Assembly: GCA_026419785.1 (NCBI GenBank) | Contig: JAODTK010005800.1 | Span: forward strand, 248,001-312,000 | Reading direction: 5' to 3' | DNA length: 64,000 bases | Source: Sclerodactyla briareus | Lineage: Eukaryota; Echinodermata; Holothuroidea; Dendrochirotida; Sclerodactylidae | Shown here: piece after piece, positions 1 to 12,496 of the stretch | Numbering within the stretch: the stretch's first letter is position 1 | Layout of the letters: the number at the start of each line of letters is the position of its first letter | Program-made: the position numbers and the translations under genes | The notes under the pieces: model-generated | Database searches by the model: none | Told to the model about the DNA's origin: nothing | What the model saw: only the letters and a program-made list of their open reading frames with translations

Positions 1-495
1 GTGTGTTTGACAGTGTCAACATACCGTTATCCACCTTAGGTATTTTTCCTTCGTCTCATCGAGAATCAAAATCGAGGACTCAAACTGTTGTGTTAATAAA
101 TGCATTCGCAAATGTTGCGCTATATGTTTACTGTTTTGAGGAAAACACTGTGGTCATTATGAGCCACCGTTGTTAATATTGGGTGAGAGGACTTGACGTT
201 AACTTGCAAACTTCGCAGCATTTTTTTAGAGTGTACGGCCCTGAGAGGAGTAAAGTTAAAATATCAGTTTTTTCTGCAGCTTGATAAATGTGGATTTTCT
301 GATTGAGACTGCTTTAATTACTTTTCCTGGAGTGATTCTATTTGGATTTACAGAAAAAATAACTAACATCTGGTCATTTTGCTTTTATATGATTTCCACC
401 ATCTTTAGCATAATAAGACATTGGCAATTACAATGCATTTTTTTTATAAAAAACGTAAGCTGCCTTACCGGTAAGAACGTAGCAGGGGCGGCGAT
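1..495. other. No gene recognised
   Basis: AT-rich sequence with no splice-bounded open frame that I can support. An open frame from about 281 on the plus strand runs into the poly-G tract at 502 and has no recognisable content. Confidence 0.5.
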
Positions 496-600
496 CACGG
501 AGGGGGGGGGGGGGGATGGGAGACATTGCCCCCCCCCCCTCAATCTTTAATATTCAATGTCCCCCCAATATTTGCGGGACTGGATGGAAAAAAATCCTAT
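496..600. repeat. Poly-G/poly-C hairpin repeat
   Basis: Fourteen G (502-515) are followed, after 13 bases, by eleven C (529-539), so one strand can fold into a G:C hairpin. The flanking text, with 'tgtcccccc' and 'aatattt', resembles the sequence around 16320-16400, so this is a dispersed low-complexity family and not a one-off run. Run lengths like these are often miscounted in assemblies. Confidence 0.7.
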
Positions 601-1424
601 AATACAGTACCGTAGTTACAGTACAGACAGTAAAAGTTACAGTACGGCCACAACAAAAAAGTCCAATCATATTTTTTTTTTATTAGATGCTTAAAATGTT
701 ATTTTTGTTTAAGACGGCGTAATGAAAAAAAATCGCGCTGCGGCGCGCTAACCTGTCTTTTCCGCCAACTTTGTTTTTTTCATGGATTTGGCAAATATGA
801 TTTTTCCATATGTGTCATTTTCAAGTGTGGTTAACATATAAGTAGGCCACAAGGAGATTTGGTTTGGGACTTCTGTTTACACCATCCCCCCTCCCACTAC
901 AACAATGCCGGGATCCAAAACTGCATTTCTTAACACTGCACACACGTTTAGTCAACTTCTGATCCTTATTGCTCAGACTGGCTTTGCCAGCCATTGACCG
1001 TGCTGTTTTTTAATGAAAGATGAAAGCTATATGTAACGAAAAACAACAGGGCAGGGGATCGTCCATTAAGTTCTTATAGAGGTTCACGTGAATGACGCCA
1101 GGCACTATACAGGCGCGAAGCGGAGAGAAATTCGAGCGGAGAAAAGGAGAGACAGAGAAATTGGAACGAAAATTTGAACGGAAACACAAAATCTGAAAAA
1201 TGATCAAAATTGTCTGCTGACTGGCTCAAATACGTGTTATAATGCCCGAAAAATGCACCACATTTTGCATGACAAGTGATGTTCAAGACAAAATGTTCAA
1301 ATCTGCGGGCCGCAGCCTCCAACACAATTGGAGGGTTCGATGGAAGATCTCTTAAACATGGCTATGGTTGAAATGGAGACCACGATGAAGAAATGTACGG
1401 ATTAACATCGTATCAGCTTTCGGA
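601..1424. other. No gene recognised
   Basis: A short repeat of 'cagtac'/'tacagtac' motifs occurs near 603-645. The rest shows no supported coding sequence on either strand. Confidence 0.5.
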
Positions 1425-2330
1425 ATTTTTGTAATTTCAGTGATTGCTTACTGCCATAAGTCACGGTAAGTGCCGCCGCCTGCAAAAATCCTGGGGGGGG
1501 GGTTCTGTAGCTATTTTTTCTTGTAGCGCTACGCGTCACTGGATGGGGGTCGATTGTATGAAAAGCTAGAACAGTCTACTTCAAAGCGTTTCTTAATATA
1601 CATTTTCAGAAATTTTATGTAAATTTTGAGGATGTTGCTTACTGCCATAATACATGGGGAGTACCGTTTTCCGGCAACTGGGGGATTCGTAAGCTCCTAA
1701 TTTTCTTGTACCCTACGCGTCCCTGATGCTAGCCCAAATTGTAAGGATAAACATCGATCAGTTCCTTCAAGAACTTTTCTTGAAATAAAAATTTTCTAAA
1801 ATTATTATTTGCCAATTTTAGGGACGTGCTCACTGCCATAGCGCGGGAAGTGCGTTTCCTCAATCTGGGGTCTATAAAACGAAATTTCCGATGTCCCCTT
1901 CGCGTGCACGATGGGGCGGCCAGCCATTATAAGGTACTGGACATCGATTCATTCCTTCCGGACGTTTCCTTGAAATATGAATTTTGAAATTGATATCCAA
2001 TTTTAGGGATGTTGCTTACTGCCATACGGTTCGGGAAGTGCAAGTTCCTGCAATCCGGGGGGGTCGTGTGTTTTTTAAAACTAGAAATTTCCTTGTACCT
2101 ACGCGTCAACAACAGAACGGGTGGCCCAAATTGTACGGAATAAAAAGTGATCAGTTCCCTTAAAATGTTATCTTGACCAATGAAAAAATCGGGAATTATT
2201 GCCATTTTAGGGAGTTGCTTACTGCATATGGCCTCGGATCAGGCCGTTTCTGCAATCTGGAGGGAGGTTCTGTAAAAAACAAAAAACATTGTACGCTGCG
2301 CGACAACCGATGGCGCCGCTCCCGCTTAGA
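1425..2330 (+). repeat. Tandem array, ~190-bp unit, five diverged copies
   Basis: The landmark 'gcttactgcc' (or a close variant) recurs at about 1445, 1636, 1828, 2013 and 2217, giving spacings of 191, 192, 185 and 204 bases. Each unit also carries a second landmark, a 'ttgtac.ctacgcgt'-like segment, at a constant offset. The last copy runs into 'gctgcgcgacaacc' and a C-run, wording that reappears at 17440-17510, so the array is related to the two-copy repeat there. Units are strongly diverged, consistent with an old minor satellite or a tandemised non-autonomous element. Confidence 0.85.
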
Positions 2331-5300
2331 TGCCCCCCCCCAGTTATTGAACATAGATAGCCGCCCCTGGAACGGGTGTAGGTACAGTCATCGGGGTTCA
2401 AATTTTTTGTACAGGTGTTGTTTATCGAATGGAAGGACGCCAGGAAAAAAAATTGTCATGCATTTTATGGTTCCAGAAATTAGGGATTTTTGTCAAACAA
2501 CTCGTTGACTAGATACACTACAAGGTGTTGTATCAAGTGGCACCATTTTGCATCTAAGCCAGTATTAATGACCTCAAAAAATCGCAGAGGGAGGGGGACA
2601 CCCACTCCCCTTGTTGACCCCTACCCATGTCGAACAGCACCATGCCAAAGATGCCCCGCTCGCTTATATAAACTCGGCGCCGCCCCTGGATATAGGTATA
2701 ATCTTGTCAATCGAAATCACGATCAAGGCTTCCCAACTGAGCCTAGTTTGCACTGGAGAGGCATCTAGTGTCAAAAAGCTCAGGGCCCTAAGGCCGGCCC
2801 TGGGCCCACAACGAAGGGGACATCCCGCTGCGCGCTCATGATGTGCCCACTGAGCGCATAGGGTGTCAATTATTGGTATGGCAGCACAAAGTAGCCCGCG
2901 CCTAATCATAAGGCGACATGAAGTGACCTGGCCTATTAATGATTTTCAGCGTCTTGTTAGGATGCACAGAATTATCAATTCAATTCAAATTAAGGAGGTT
3001 TTCACTTCAACTAAATACAGTGAACATAAGGTTATTCAACAAAAATAGAAGTGGAAGGAAGTGGACCAAAACACCCTTGTGGGCCGCAATCTAAGTATTC
3101 CAACTCCCCCAGAATAAAGATTGAATATAATAAACACTAACAGCGGACAAAATAGAGGATGGGTCACAACCCCACCCACCTTTACTACCCCCACCCAACC
3201 TAAAAAAAAATATTATCTATAAGGAATATATCTGCAATCGGACTTGATCATTTGCTAACATTCTCGTCAAACCAAAATCACGAAAAATGTTCCAAAATGA
3301 GCGTCAGATTGCACCGGAGAGCATTCGTATCCGATAGCCCTCCCAGGGCCTGTCAGGAGTCTGAGGCGGGACCTTGGACCCCGCCGAAGTGACTTCGGCT
3401 ACGCGCTCGTTGAGTTATCTGCGCGCACCTAGGGCTGTGAGGGGTTGCTCGGTTCTACACTCAATTCACAACCGAATATTCAGGCTCCACCCCCCCCCAC
3501 CACCCCCCATCGGAAAAGACCTGATTCGCGCCCTGATACTGCGGAACTGGCGGAGGTGTATCTGTATAATATAAATATGTTTTTGTACTTATGACGGATC
3601 GACTTAAGCGAGTACGGGTAAACGGCCCTCACCGTTCGAAAAACCTTCCGTATTGAAATTGAAAGTAAAAAACAAACAACACAAGAAATTAGAAAGAATT
3701 TGCCGATTGATTTTTGGAATTTACAAATATCTCATCATCATACATTATATAGGTAAAAATGCTGTTTTGAGGCATTAATTATTAATTATTTCCGGTTTAC
3801 CGTAACAATTGGTTGGAGTAAAGTAAAGTAGTAGTAGTAGTCCAAGTAACAGTAGTTGGAAGTACGTTATTTTCGTATTGGACGAGGAAATCAAATGACA
3901 GGGGGATGTCCCTTCTGGTGGCTGCTATAGTGATCTGAAATCTAACGGGAGTCAATATAGATCCCGTTATAGTATTTTGCCTTCACTTTAGATATTCATT
4001 CCAATGGCAGGCCTTTAGGAAGTCCTGAAATATATGGGAACGGTTTAGTTATGATACAAGTTCAAGTACAAGTTTATTTTCCACCTCAATATACAAGAAT
4101 GCTCATTCTTTCAACATTTTACATAGTGAATTATACTTGAAAACCGAAAAGACCCAATACAAAAAATTACAAAAATGCAATTGCGATCAAATACAATACA
4201 ATATATACATTTCTATACGCGTTGAGGTGGAGGGACCAGAAATACAGTATGAATTTGCGAGTTTGTGCCTGCTGAAAGATTGTTTTTAGTGGTGTTTATA
4301 GTGTTCAATGTTTTGTCTAGAGGGGAAAGAGATATGGATGGGGGGGGGGGGGGTTCGGAGCGAAGGAGCTCACGAACAAGGGGGCTTAGACTTACATGCT
4401 GACGTGCTTTCATTTTGTAGTCGAATGGATTTGTTGGTGTGGGGTTTTTTTTAAAACTTAGCAGGAGAGTTTAAAGAGGAGGTAACAAAGAGACGAAAAA
4501 AAAAAATTATTGCCGTTTATCGAATACTTTAAAATTAGAAGCGCATAGGCGGATTTCCAGGTGCACAAAAGCAATTTGGAAATGACCAAGCCATTCAATT
4601 CCAAAGAAGAACCGCTTTGAGACTGCATGGAGGCCCGAAAAATGGAGAGATTTCACGACGGAAAGGAAAAAACAGTTCAGGAAAAACGCTTCTTGGAGTC
4701 AACTCTCTCTGCCATGTTAATCGCTGTTGACTTGCCGCAGTTGTTAATACCTGGCTGTCACCATGAAATTACAGGAAGGGGGCGGTGTGGGGTTAAGAAA
4801 ACTTCCAAGGGGCGTGAGGGCGTGGCCAACTAAAGTTCACGGTATCGTCATCTGCGTTACTTAAGATATCGATCCATGACAGACATGAAAAATATTAAAT
4901 TGAACATTATGTGTGCTGCGTTCGCAAATTCCTTAATTAATCTGAAGATCTGCCAAGGAGGTTCTTTGACTTTATCCAACAATGACGAACAGGAAACGGG
5001 GGGGTTCCCAATCAGTAAATGGATGCAATCCTTTCCGAAGTGACTAAGCAAAGTACATCTAGTGTACAGAGTAATATTCTAGTAGAATGGACTGCATGAA
5101 AGAAAAACGACGTTGTGGTAGAGTAGGTGAATGCAAAGCGCAGTTAACGTCTAACTCTAGAATTGGAGAACGGGGGGGTGGCAACCCAAGCCACAAGTTC
5201 GGGTTTTGTTTGGTTATTGCACAGAAGGCAGGAGTCTCGATGAATGCTGTGTAGGAACAGAAGCGAACCCAAACCAATTGAAGCAAGCCCCCCCCCCCCA

Positions 5301-5529
5301 TGGACGAGTATGGAAAGATATTAGAGGGATAAGTCAGTAGGGGATGCGTGTTTTGGCGGATGTCCAATTTAAAGGGGGCGGCAGGAATCACTGGGGCAGT
5401 GAGTTTTGGTTTTGTGCAGGACATTAGGTCTGGAGGAGTCCGTGCGGTAGAGAAGTGGGGCCAGCCTCCACTATGACGGATTGTGGAATATACCAGAAGG
5501 CCTGTTTTACTGATAACCCAAAACTGGTG
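2331..5529. other. Repeat-rich, no gene recognised
   Basis: Contains several members of the C-run family ('gccgcccctgga' near 2362 and 2683), a GTAGTAG run near 3828-3840 and a G14 run at 4340-4353. Open frames of 60-80 codons are scattered on both strands, but none has domain content, splice signals or consistent codon use. Confidence 0.5.
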
Positions 5530-5690
5530 GAATTGGTGGGGCCAACAGGGTTCGATATTAGCACCATTACTCTTCATTCTCTGTATCACTGACATGCCAT
5601 AATCATCCGGAGACTCATCGGAGAACAATTGTTTTATTTGTAGATGACAATAATTGAGCTCCATCAAAATGGATCCTTGGATCATGGATC
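5530..5690 (+). pseudogene. Reverse-transcriptase fragment of a LINE
   Basis: Translation of 5537-5599 gives the residues GQQGSILAPLLFILCITDMP. This matches the conserved block of non-LTR reverse transcriptases just before the catalytic aspartates (family pattern G-V-P-Q-G-S-x-L-G-P-x-L-F). About 23 bases further, in another frame, 5622-5648 reads RTIVLFVDD, the FADD-type catalytic box. The change of frame and the stop after DMP show the copy is dead or the sequence carries an indel. No endonuclease or C-terminal part was found nearby, so it is a short fragment. The 208-codon frame on the opposite strand over this area is not supported. Confidence 0.7.
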
Positions 5691-7102
5691 CTTGATAATT
5701 CCACTTAGAAAAATTACAGTATATAAAATGGCTAGAATTGAGTAAACTATCAATGAATTATAAACGAAGACAAATTAGGATTAATAACACCAACGATTTG
5801 TTTGTAAACTGTCCATTTAGATGAGAATTGAACCAAAGTCACCCATACACAACATTTCTGGAGTAACAATGATGAAAACATAGAGGATGGTGGAGGGAGC
5901 ACATGGGGAAAGTCAGTGATAAATTCCAAGCTATGGTGTTGGTTCCTGTCATAAAATAGGACTCAAGAAAAATGTTACCTGAGTGCGTCCTTTTTAAACT
6001 CTGAATGATGCGTTATTGCTCCCACATTCAATTGAACCACAGTCCACTTGTGTGGGTTTAGAACAATCATCGTTGGCCTGTATAAGTTGCAGGAGCCTGT
6101 TATACGTACTATTTTCTAAGCTATAATGGATATCACATCTCATGCCGTTACCGCTCGTTGTTAAACATCTTCTTGACTGTTCTGGCTTATCTATATGTTA
6201 ACATTTAGGAAATATTTGCACATAAATATTTTAAGTTGTTTACCCGAGAGATCCATTATTTCAATGGTTTGAATTCGGGTGTTATGCCCTTAAAACTCGA
6301 ACAGACATCTACGCTGTGCATTCAAATACAATGTTGGCTCATTCACGTCGGATACGTGTTACGCGGTACTGGTTTCAAACTTTGCACTTTCTCGCCAAAT
6401 AAAGTACAAAATTCACTATAGTCTCTATGAAACAACAACTTGATAATCTTAGATAGGTGTCCATACAGATCGCTTATATATGGTATCTTGCAACGTCTTT
6501 ATTTTTCTTCTCACATACCGGTATCTTTTTTCTATTTTTTTTTTAATCGCTATACAGAATTCGTTTTATCGTGTGGAGGGTCCTAGGGTAAGACTAGGAA
6601 AGTGTTTAATTATCCAGCCCCCACCCCTTATACTTGAATTGAAAATTTAAATCGGTTCAGTCTTTTTTAATATTGTATAAGTAATCAGTTTGTCTCCGTC
6701 AAGAACCATCGTGTTTTACGACCTCAGGTTACCTTTGACCTGGCCCCCACACAACACAGATCATGTACTCGGTATATATTCGTCAACAAGTATGAGCTGG
6801 ATGCATCAAGTTATGATATTACCAATCCTAACACCCCCTTACACATCCATACATATATACCGTACACACGCACAAGCACCGCACACACATCACCACGCAC
6901 ACACACACACAGGCATAACCCGCATACGTACACACACCTGTCTGACGGCATAGATTCCAAACTTCGTCAAAGAACCAATTAATGGGGTGCAAGGTGGCAG
7001 TAAATTTATTGAAAAATCCTGGAGAAGACCTATAATAAAATCCGATCTAACAGTGGATCTAACAGTCTGAAACTTCCTAATTGATGTTCTCATCGCTTGC
7101 AG
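5691..7102. other. No gene recognised; CA-rich tract
   Basis: AT-rich spacer upstream of the WAP exon. An interrupted CA microsatellite lies at about 6862-6915. If the WAP gene has further 5' exons or a signal-peptide exon here, I could not identify them. Confidence 0.45.
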
Positions 7103-7261
7103 CAAAGGAAACTTCTTGGCCTGGGGCGTCCCCCGTCATCGATTATGGATGGTATTTGGATCTCGTACAGCAATGCGATCCAGATGCTGGAGCCGCTGCG
7201 TGGTTCCCAACGATGAACTCTGCTGCTCTCACGGGTGCGGCACTATGTGCGTAGGCCCATC
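7103..7261 (+). CDS. WAP-domain exon of a secreted protein (exon A)
   Basis: The exon is bounded by 'cttgcag' and 'gtaagt'. Its 3' part encodes CVVPNDELCCSHGCGTMC, which matches the end of a whey-acidic-protein four-disulphide core (C-x5-7-CC-x3-C-x3-C). The 5' part, in another frame, reads WPGASPVIDYGWYLDLVQQC, fitting the N-terminal half of the same core, so a frame break lies near 7190-7200. WAP domains are about 50 residues and often inhibit serine proteases or act as antimicrobials; they are secreted. The next exon (7490-7575) carries an antistasin-like module in the same orientation, and WAP plus antistasin is a known pairing in invertebrate inhibitors. The domain call is firm; integrity of the gene is not. 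Confidence 0.72.
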
Positions 7262-7489
7262 GTAAGTATCGTAACTAGTAAGTTAGCTGTGCTGGTCCAT
7301 CATTAATTAGTCGTTCGTCTATCCGTCCGCGCGTCCACATCGTTCATTGCACACCCGTACTACGGTTCTAAGTTCTTTGGGTGGAATAAAAAGCGAGTGT
7401 TTTGTCTCAATAATTCTTCCGCCAACCCCCTTTAATTTATAATATAATCACATATACATTATCATGTTTAATCTCATTCGTATTTCTAG

Positions 7490-7575
7490 GCATCCAAGAG
7501 ATCCAGTGCGAACCCGAGTGTTTATATGGCTATAGACCGGATGTCTACGGCTGCCAGACATGCGACTGTGAACAG
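7490..7575 (+). CDS. Antistasin-like exon (exon B)
   Basis: Bounded by 'tttctag' and 'gtgagt', both good splice signals. From 7492 it reads 28 uninterrupted codons including CEPECLYGYRPDVYGCQTCDC, the cysteine and glycine spacing of an antistasin-type inhibitor repeat (C-x3-C-x2-G, then G-C-x2-C-x-C). It ends in phase 0. The entry phase does not match the exit phase of the preceding WAP exon as read, so a base is probably missing or extra in exon A. Antistasin domains block trypsin-like proteases such as clotting factor Xa in leeches; here only the fold family is inferred, not a target. Confidence 0.75.
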
Positions 7576-7593
7576 GTGAGTATATTTCACACA

Positions 7594-7700
7594 TTAAAGG
7601 ACAACTGCGATAAATTATAAAGAGGTTATATAGTAGCTGGAGAAAAAACAGAATGCGCCAGTCCAAACCCTGAAGTTTCATATGACTTTCCGTTTTACAC
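7594..7700 (+). repeat. Dispersed repeat family X, partial copy 1
   Basis: Begins 'ttaaaggacaactgcg' and continues 'aaagaggttatat.gta', closely matching 36548-36600. It lies in the intron after the antistasin exon. The plus orientation is opposite to copy 2 at 7930-8200, so the intron holds an inverted pair. Confidence 0.7.
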
Positions 7701-7929
7701 AGCCCTTTGATTTGTGCATGTTGTATTGCTTCAACGATAAAACCTCCATCCTGCAACAATAAAAAATGCCATACTTGCACACCCCCCGCAAACATTGTTT
7801 GTTTCCTATTAAAATTCCCACATATTAATTTTCACTTCGAAAAGCAATTATTCTATGGGAGGGATTGCTCTAGTGTGGGTTGGTAGGTGTTGAATGTTAC
7901 CTTTGATGAAGAAATCAACAAATGCTTGT

Positions 7930-8200
7930 GCTAAATGGTGCTCTTCAACGCATGAACAATGAAATACATACAAATTTTCGGTGTTCCAGGGTCCAAGTGT
8001 GACGTCATGCGTTATGGCGCACTTGGGATTTCTCGCCCCGGATTTCCTTCATAAAGGCCAAACCTTCCGAAGGCCAATAACTCCATAGGAACATCGTTTG
8101 AAATGGGGTTTGGACGCTATCTAACAGTTTTCCATTCTCCCACGATATTAACCTCTTTGCATCCCAAGCCTGCAGTTGTCCTCCAAAAACGGTCTCACGA
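7930..8200 (-). repeat. Dispersed repeat family X, copy 2
   Basis: The reverse complement aligns along about 250 bases with 36545-36790: shared blocks include 'gaggttaatatcgtgg', 'ccaaaccccatttcaa', 'cggccttc'-type text and 'gcatgacgt.acacttgga'. The 136-codon frame on the minus strand over this area is a by-product of the repeat. No terminal repeats or coding content were recognised. Confidence 0.75.
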
Positions 8201-11019
8201 CGTTGTGATGATGATGTTGCTGTTCGTGTATGGCCTACCTGTACGACGCAACGCCAAAAAATAACGTGCAACTGGCACATTGAAAATGCAATCTCGCAAC
8301 ACATAATATTCTGTCTCGATTTGAGTTTGCTGTATTTGATTAAAGCCCTTGCAGAAACCGTCCTATAGGCAAGACGCGAGACTGATTCCAGTTCTTGGAC
8401 CGTAGACCTTATCATCGATGAATGAGGCGTTTTCCACGAGTAAAGGACAAATGTTTCACAGCTACGAGCGGTGGGGCATCAAAGACGTTGGTGAAAATTA
8501 AGGGTAATTAAATGTTATTCATGATATCTATCGAAATAACAACAGTTCATGGGTGCCAGATGTTTACCGGGTTTGTTTGGGGCATGACTACTCGTCATTA
8601 TGCTTTTCAAAAATGAAATATATGTGTAAGGTATTTCACAACTCGATTAGTCATTGGATTTAAAACGATGCGCACGCGCAAATATTGCTTTCAGCAGTGA
8701 TTATGGGATAGAAGTATCCTGCTGGCTTGTATAGTAATTTGTATAGTATTGTTAAGAGTAAGTCCTCTCTATTGGATGTTTCTTGTCTCTTCTGTTCTTT
8801 CTTGAAGTTGTCATGCTAGACATTTGTTCTAATTTAGCGCCTTATATCAATTTAAAGAGTTGTATTCATGTACACTTAATGCTTTCTTATTTGTATCGTG
8901 TTGTAGGTCGGACCAGCACATCCCGAGACCGAGATTCAACGGCGGTGAGAGTACCAGGGGGGAGTGGTATGTGCGAGAGGGGAACTCGATACCAGACCCA
9001 GGAGCACACTTACGGGGACTTCAGCCTGTGAGACCGGACAAGGTCCGATAAGGCGGGCGAGATCGAGAACCGAACCAGGGGAATGTATATAGTATAGGCA
9101 GAGCAATTCAGGGGAGTCCGAACTGTATTGTAGGCCTATTTACACCCACAACGACGCTCTATTATTGACAGGATAGACAACCTCTGCTCATGAACATTTG
9201 CGTTTTCTACGGATCTGCAAAAAAGTCAACACTCCCTTTCCCGATCATTCTCCACAATCAACAGGAATAGGTCTAACCATTGGAGATAAATCAGGGGGGG
9301 GTGGGCCATGTGACGCATGCATGCCCACACCAGATTCGCCAAATTGTCGGTGAGCCATGAACCAAAAGATACACCCCTCATCACATTTAAATAAAATGTC
9401 TAATAAGATTGAGAATACCCTGCTAGAGATGCAGACGGACTATGGTTACAGATACACAGTGAACAATGCCACTGGATGACAGGATGATCCATCCCCCCTC
9501 CCCCCACCTCTTCACTTGGTCTACCTCTTCTTTTGGCCTGGCCGATTCTTTATCTGCATCCGTCATGCAAGCATTCAGAGTACTCTACGGCTCCCGAAAC
9601 CAGGAAAAATTGATCATCTCTCTGTTGAATGCAATGAAGCTTTAGGTCGTAACCCCCACCACCACTCCAAGACACCCGCGTTCTCATGTGGCCAAGTGGG
9701 GGGGGGCACTATTGTGTTTCCATCCATGGCCCCATCCCTAGAATCTAAATCCTACGAAGAAACTGACCATTTGAACGCGTTACCAAGCTTTTGTCCTATG
9801 ATTGGAGGACCAATTTCATATACCATAATGTAACGTGAGCCTCACTGTAGGTCAGGTGAAGTCCTTCCAAACTGTGATAAAACAAATGCACAAAATGAAT
9901 TCAGTGGCGAGGACAAGGAGTTTACTGTGGCCTTTTCACAAATACTAATACTATTGAGCTTTATGGAACATGGTTAAATGCATTCTGAGAGTTACGGTGG
10001 TCATTATCAACTAATCAAACAGCTAGCAAGTACCCTGGAAAAAAAGGAAACACTGGGGCTAGTACTAGTCGTGTTTTAGGCCCCTTCTGAAAAAATACTT
10101 TTGATTGACATAACTTAAATAACAGGCATAAACTACTCATGACAAAGAGGCCAATGAAGCATCCAAGGTAGGCCTACAATGTAACTAAGTGTATGAGAAC
10201 AATCCTCATTAGGGACTATGCAGTCAATTTCACATAGGCTGTCGCGAAACTGGTATTCAGAGTCATAAGGGCTCCTCCCATCTGAAAAATCGAAACAAAA
10301 ACTCGGTTCAGGATCATAATGATATTGATAGTCGTTAGGCTGCCTGCACTAACGAACATATGATTATTAACACAATTCCTTCCCCCTCCTCCCAATTAAA
10401 TTAGTAATGAAATCACATAATATTCACCTCTCCTCTACTATCACAGTATCAGCCACCTGGTGGTGGTGGGTGTTTTCTATTGGGGTAGCATACGACCAAG
10501 GTTCTATGCTTATCGGCCCGGTTTTTTTTTTTCATTCATTCTATTTTATCATGGTCAGGGTTCAATATATTATGGTTGGATAAAATGAGGATGAATAGGC
10601 CTAACAATTCAGCTTTGAATATCGTGGAAGCCACAGGATACTAAATTCAGGTTTGAACAGGCACATAACAATTATTTGGACCAATTTGATTGGCTAATGC
10701 CCTAGTATATATCCCTGTCAAAAACGGGCAGTCTTGAAGTTGAAGCCAACACATGAACTAGTTACCATGCTTCTTCTGACTCCATAGACCTATTATGGGC
10801 TGACCCGTTGCTAATGTACATGGACTACTGTGAGTGACTGCCAACAAGATGAAGCTATCAACAACACTGGGCCCTGGCCCCAAGTTGTCACAAACTGTGC
10901 CTCAAGTGAAGGCCCACTACACTGCTAGTTCATAGTAAATAAGCTCACACTGAATTGCAGGATTTTTTTTTTCTCTGAACTACTGAAAAATTATTCCGAG
11001 AAAAAGCGAACACCAATAT
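8201..11019. other. Intronic or intergenic, no gene recognised
   Basis: If exons B (7490) and C (12362) belong to one gene, this is intron. A purine-rich open stretch at 8909-9051 follows a 'tgttgtag' that could be an acceptor, but it has no donor or recognisable domain. G- and C-runs occur near 9295 and 9700. Confidence 0.45.
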
Positions 11020-11129
11020 TGTTGCTGGTCTCGAAGGCGAGACGGAAGAATTTCCAAGACCAGAAGGGTTCGAGACGAGACCGAGACCACAGGTTGTCAA
11101 GACCGAGATCGAGACCGAGACCAGCAACA
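11020..11129. repeat. Inverted repeat built of GAGACC/GGTCTC units
   Basis: The left end 'tgttgctggtctcg' (11020-11033) is the exact inverse of 'cgagaccagcaaca' (11116-11129). Between them are repeated 'gagaccgagacc' hexamers. The whole can fold as a 110-bp hairpin and looks like a small foldback transposable element or a low-complexity palindrome. Confidence 0.75.
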
Positions 11130-12361
11130 CTGGTCTCGAGACCGGTTTTCTTCACGTTTCTTTTCTTCTTTTCTTCATTTTTTGGGACGTCTGCCTCTGC
11201 TAAGAGTAAAGTTGAGAGGTCCCCACAATTGCGACAGCAATTACAATTAGAGGTCTACTATGCCTTTCAATTAAGCTTGCCATGATGCATCGAAAGGACC
11301 AAGGTTTGCAGGAAATCCTGTATTTTCAAATTATGAAAAGTTCAAATAGATAATTGCAAACGCGACCCCCTTCTTTGACAGATCACCTGCAAATAAAGTT
11401 AAGTTTGGAAGGGATAGCACATGTACTGGGATTTGGGGCGCGTAATCATGTTTATTTTTCACTATGATAGTCAATACAATTTTTCAACTTGAAACCGTTT
11501 TCGTCGTGACGTCACAAAAACAGTCCCGTTCATTCTTCTCTAGGTTCTGCAAAGAATTGCCTCTTCGCCTATCCGGGGAACAATAAAATCTTCTTCCGTG
11601 GATAACTTTCTGTTCCCGTCCTCATTGAAGTAGCATCGTTAATTTTCTTTTTCTGTCGTTTTCACGTCTCTTGTCCAGTTCAATTTAAATTGATTGATAA
11701 TTTCGAGCATAAACTTGTCGTTAACAGCAATGAAACACAGTACAATACAATACATCATGAATACTTACATACATACTTGCACTACCGCTATCTACCTGTT
11801 AGCATGATCAAAGGAAGAAGAGGGAAAAGGTAAATTGAAAATGCTTTAGGATAGATGAGATTCCAGGACGAGACAAGGAAAGTGCACTAGTCGTGTGGGA
11901 GATGGTTTCTGCCATCCCTGCTCTATTACATACACTGTCCTTGAACAGTCTAACAATTGACCTCGAGCAACATTGAGCCCTAAATTATAAGCAAAGAAAA
12001 TTTTCTTTCTTCTACTTTGTATATACAGCCACAGCCACAGCCATCTTGCCAAATGTATACTCCGTACAGTTTTCGAGTCACAGTCATAGGCAGTATAGCT
12101 GACGTTTTCAGCTCATTGTATTCGCGTCGAAATCCATTGTTTACTACCTGTACTTTACTACTATTCTCCGGCTTATTTATTTTGCAAAACATTGTGCTGC
12201 CTTGTGTAGCCAGTGATGGCGCCCTGCTTTAATAATCGTAATCTCCTTAATACGTCAGTTCCCATAATGCAAATAACTGATATTGGCTCACATGGTCTAA
12301 CCATGTTCCGTAAAATTATTTGAATTACATACAAACCATTGCATTCTTGTTACGTTTTCAG
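11130..12361. other. Intronic or intergenic, no gene recognised
   Basis: No supported coding sequence. Contains an interrupted pentamer run 'acaatacaatac' near 11739 and ordinary AT-rich sequence. Confidence 0.45.
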
Positions 12362-12454
12362 CCCCCATGTCCAGATCTTTCATCCCGATGAACTGCCCGT
12401 TGGAATACAGAACTTAGGTGACTGTGTCCTCTGCGAATGTGGGTCAAACCCCAA
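12362..12454 (+). CDS. Second antistasin-like exon (exon C)
   Basis: Preceded by 'gttttcag'. The first codons in phase 0 from exon B read PPCPDLSS. After a one-base shift, 12390 onwards reads DELPVGIQNLGDCVLCECG, with the G-x-C-x2-C-x-C ending of an antistasin repeat. A donor 'aa/gtatac' at 12455 is plausible but weak, and the frame would stop soon after it. The phase 0 match with exon B and the single frame break argue that B and C are parts of the same mature transcript. Confidence 0.55.
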
Positions 12455-12496
12455 GTATACTAGTTAATATGTTTATACATATACCGTTTGAAGGCT

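Noticed and set aside
5059..5685. 208-codon minus-strand open frame
   Set aside because: Overlaps a convincing plus-strand reverse-transcriptase motif and has no domain content; it is an antisense shadow.
8909..9051. Arg/Gly-rich open stretch after 'tgttgtag'
   Set aside because: No domain, no donor; purine-rich composition gives open frames easily.
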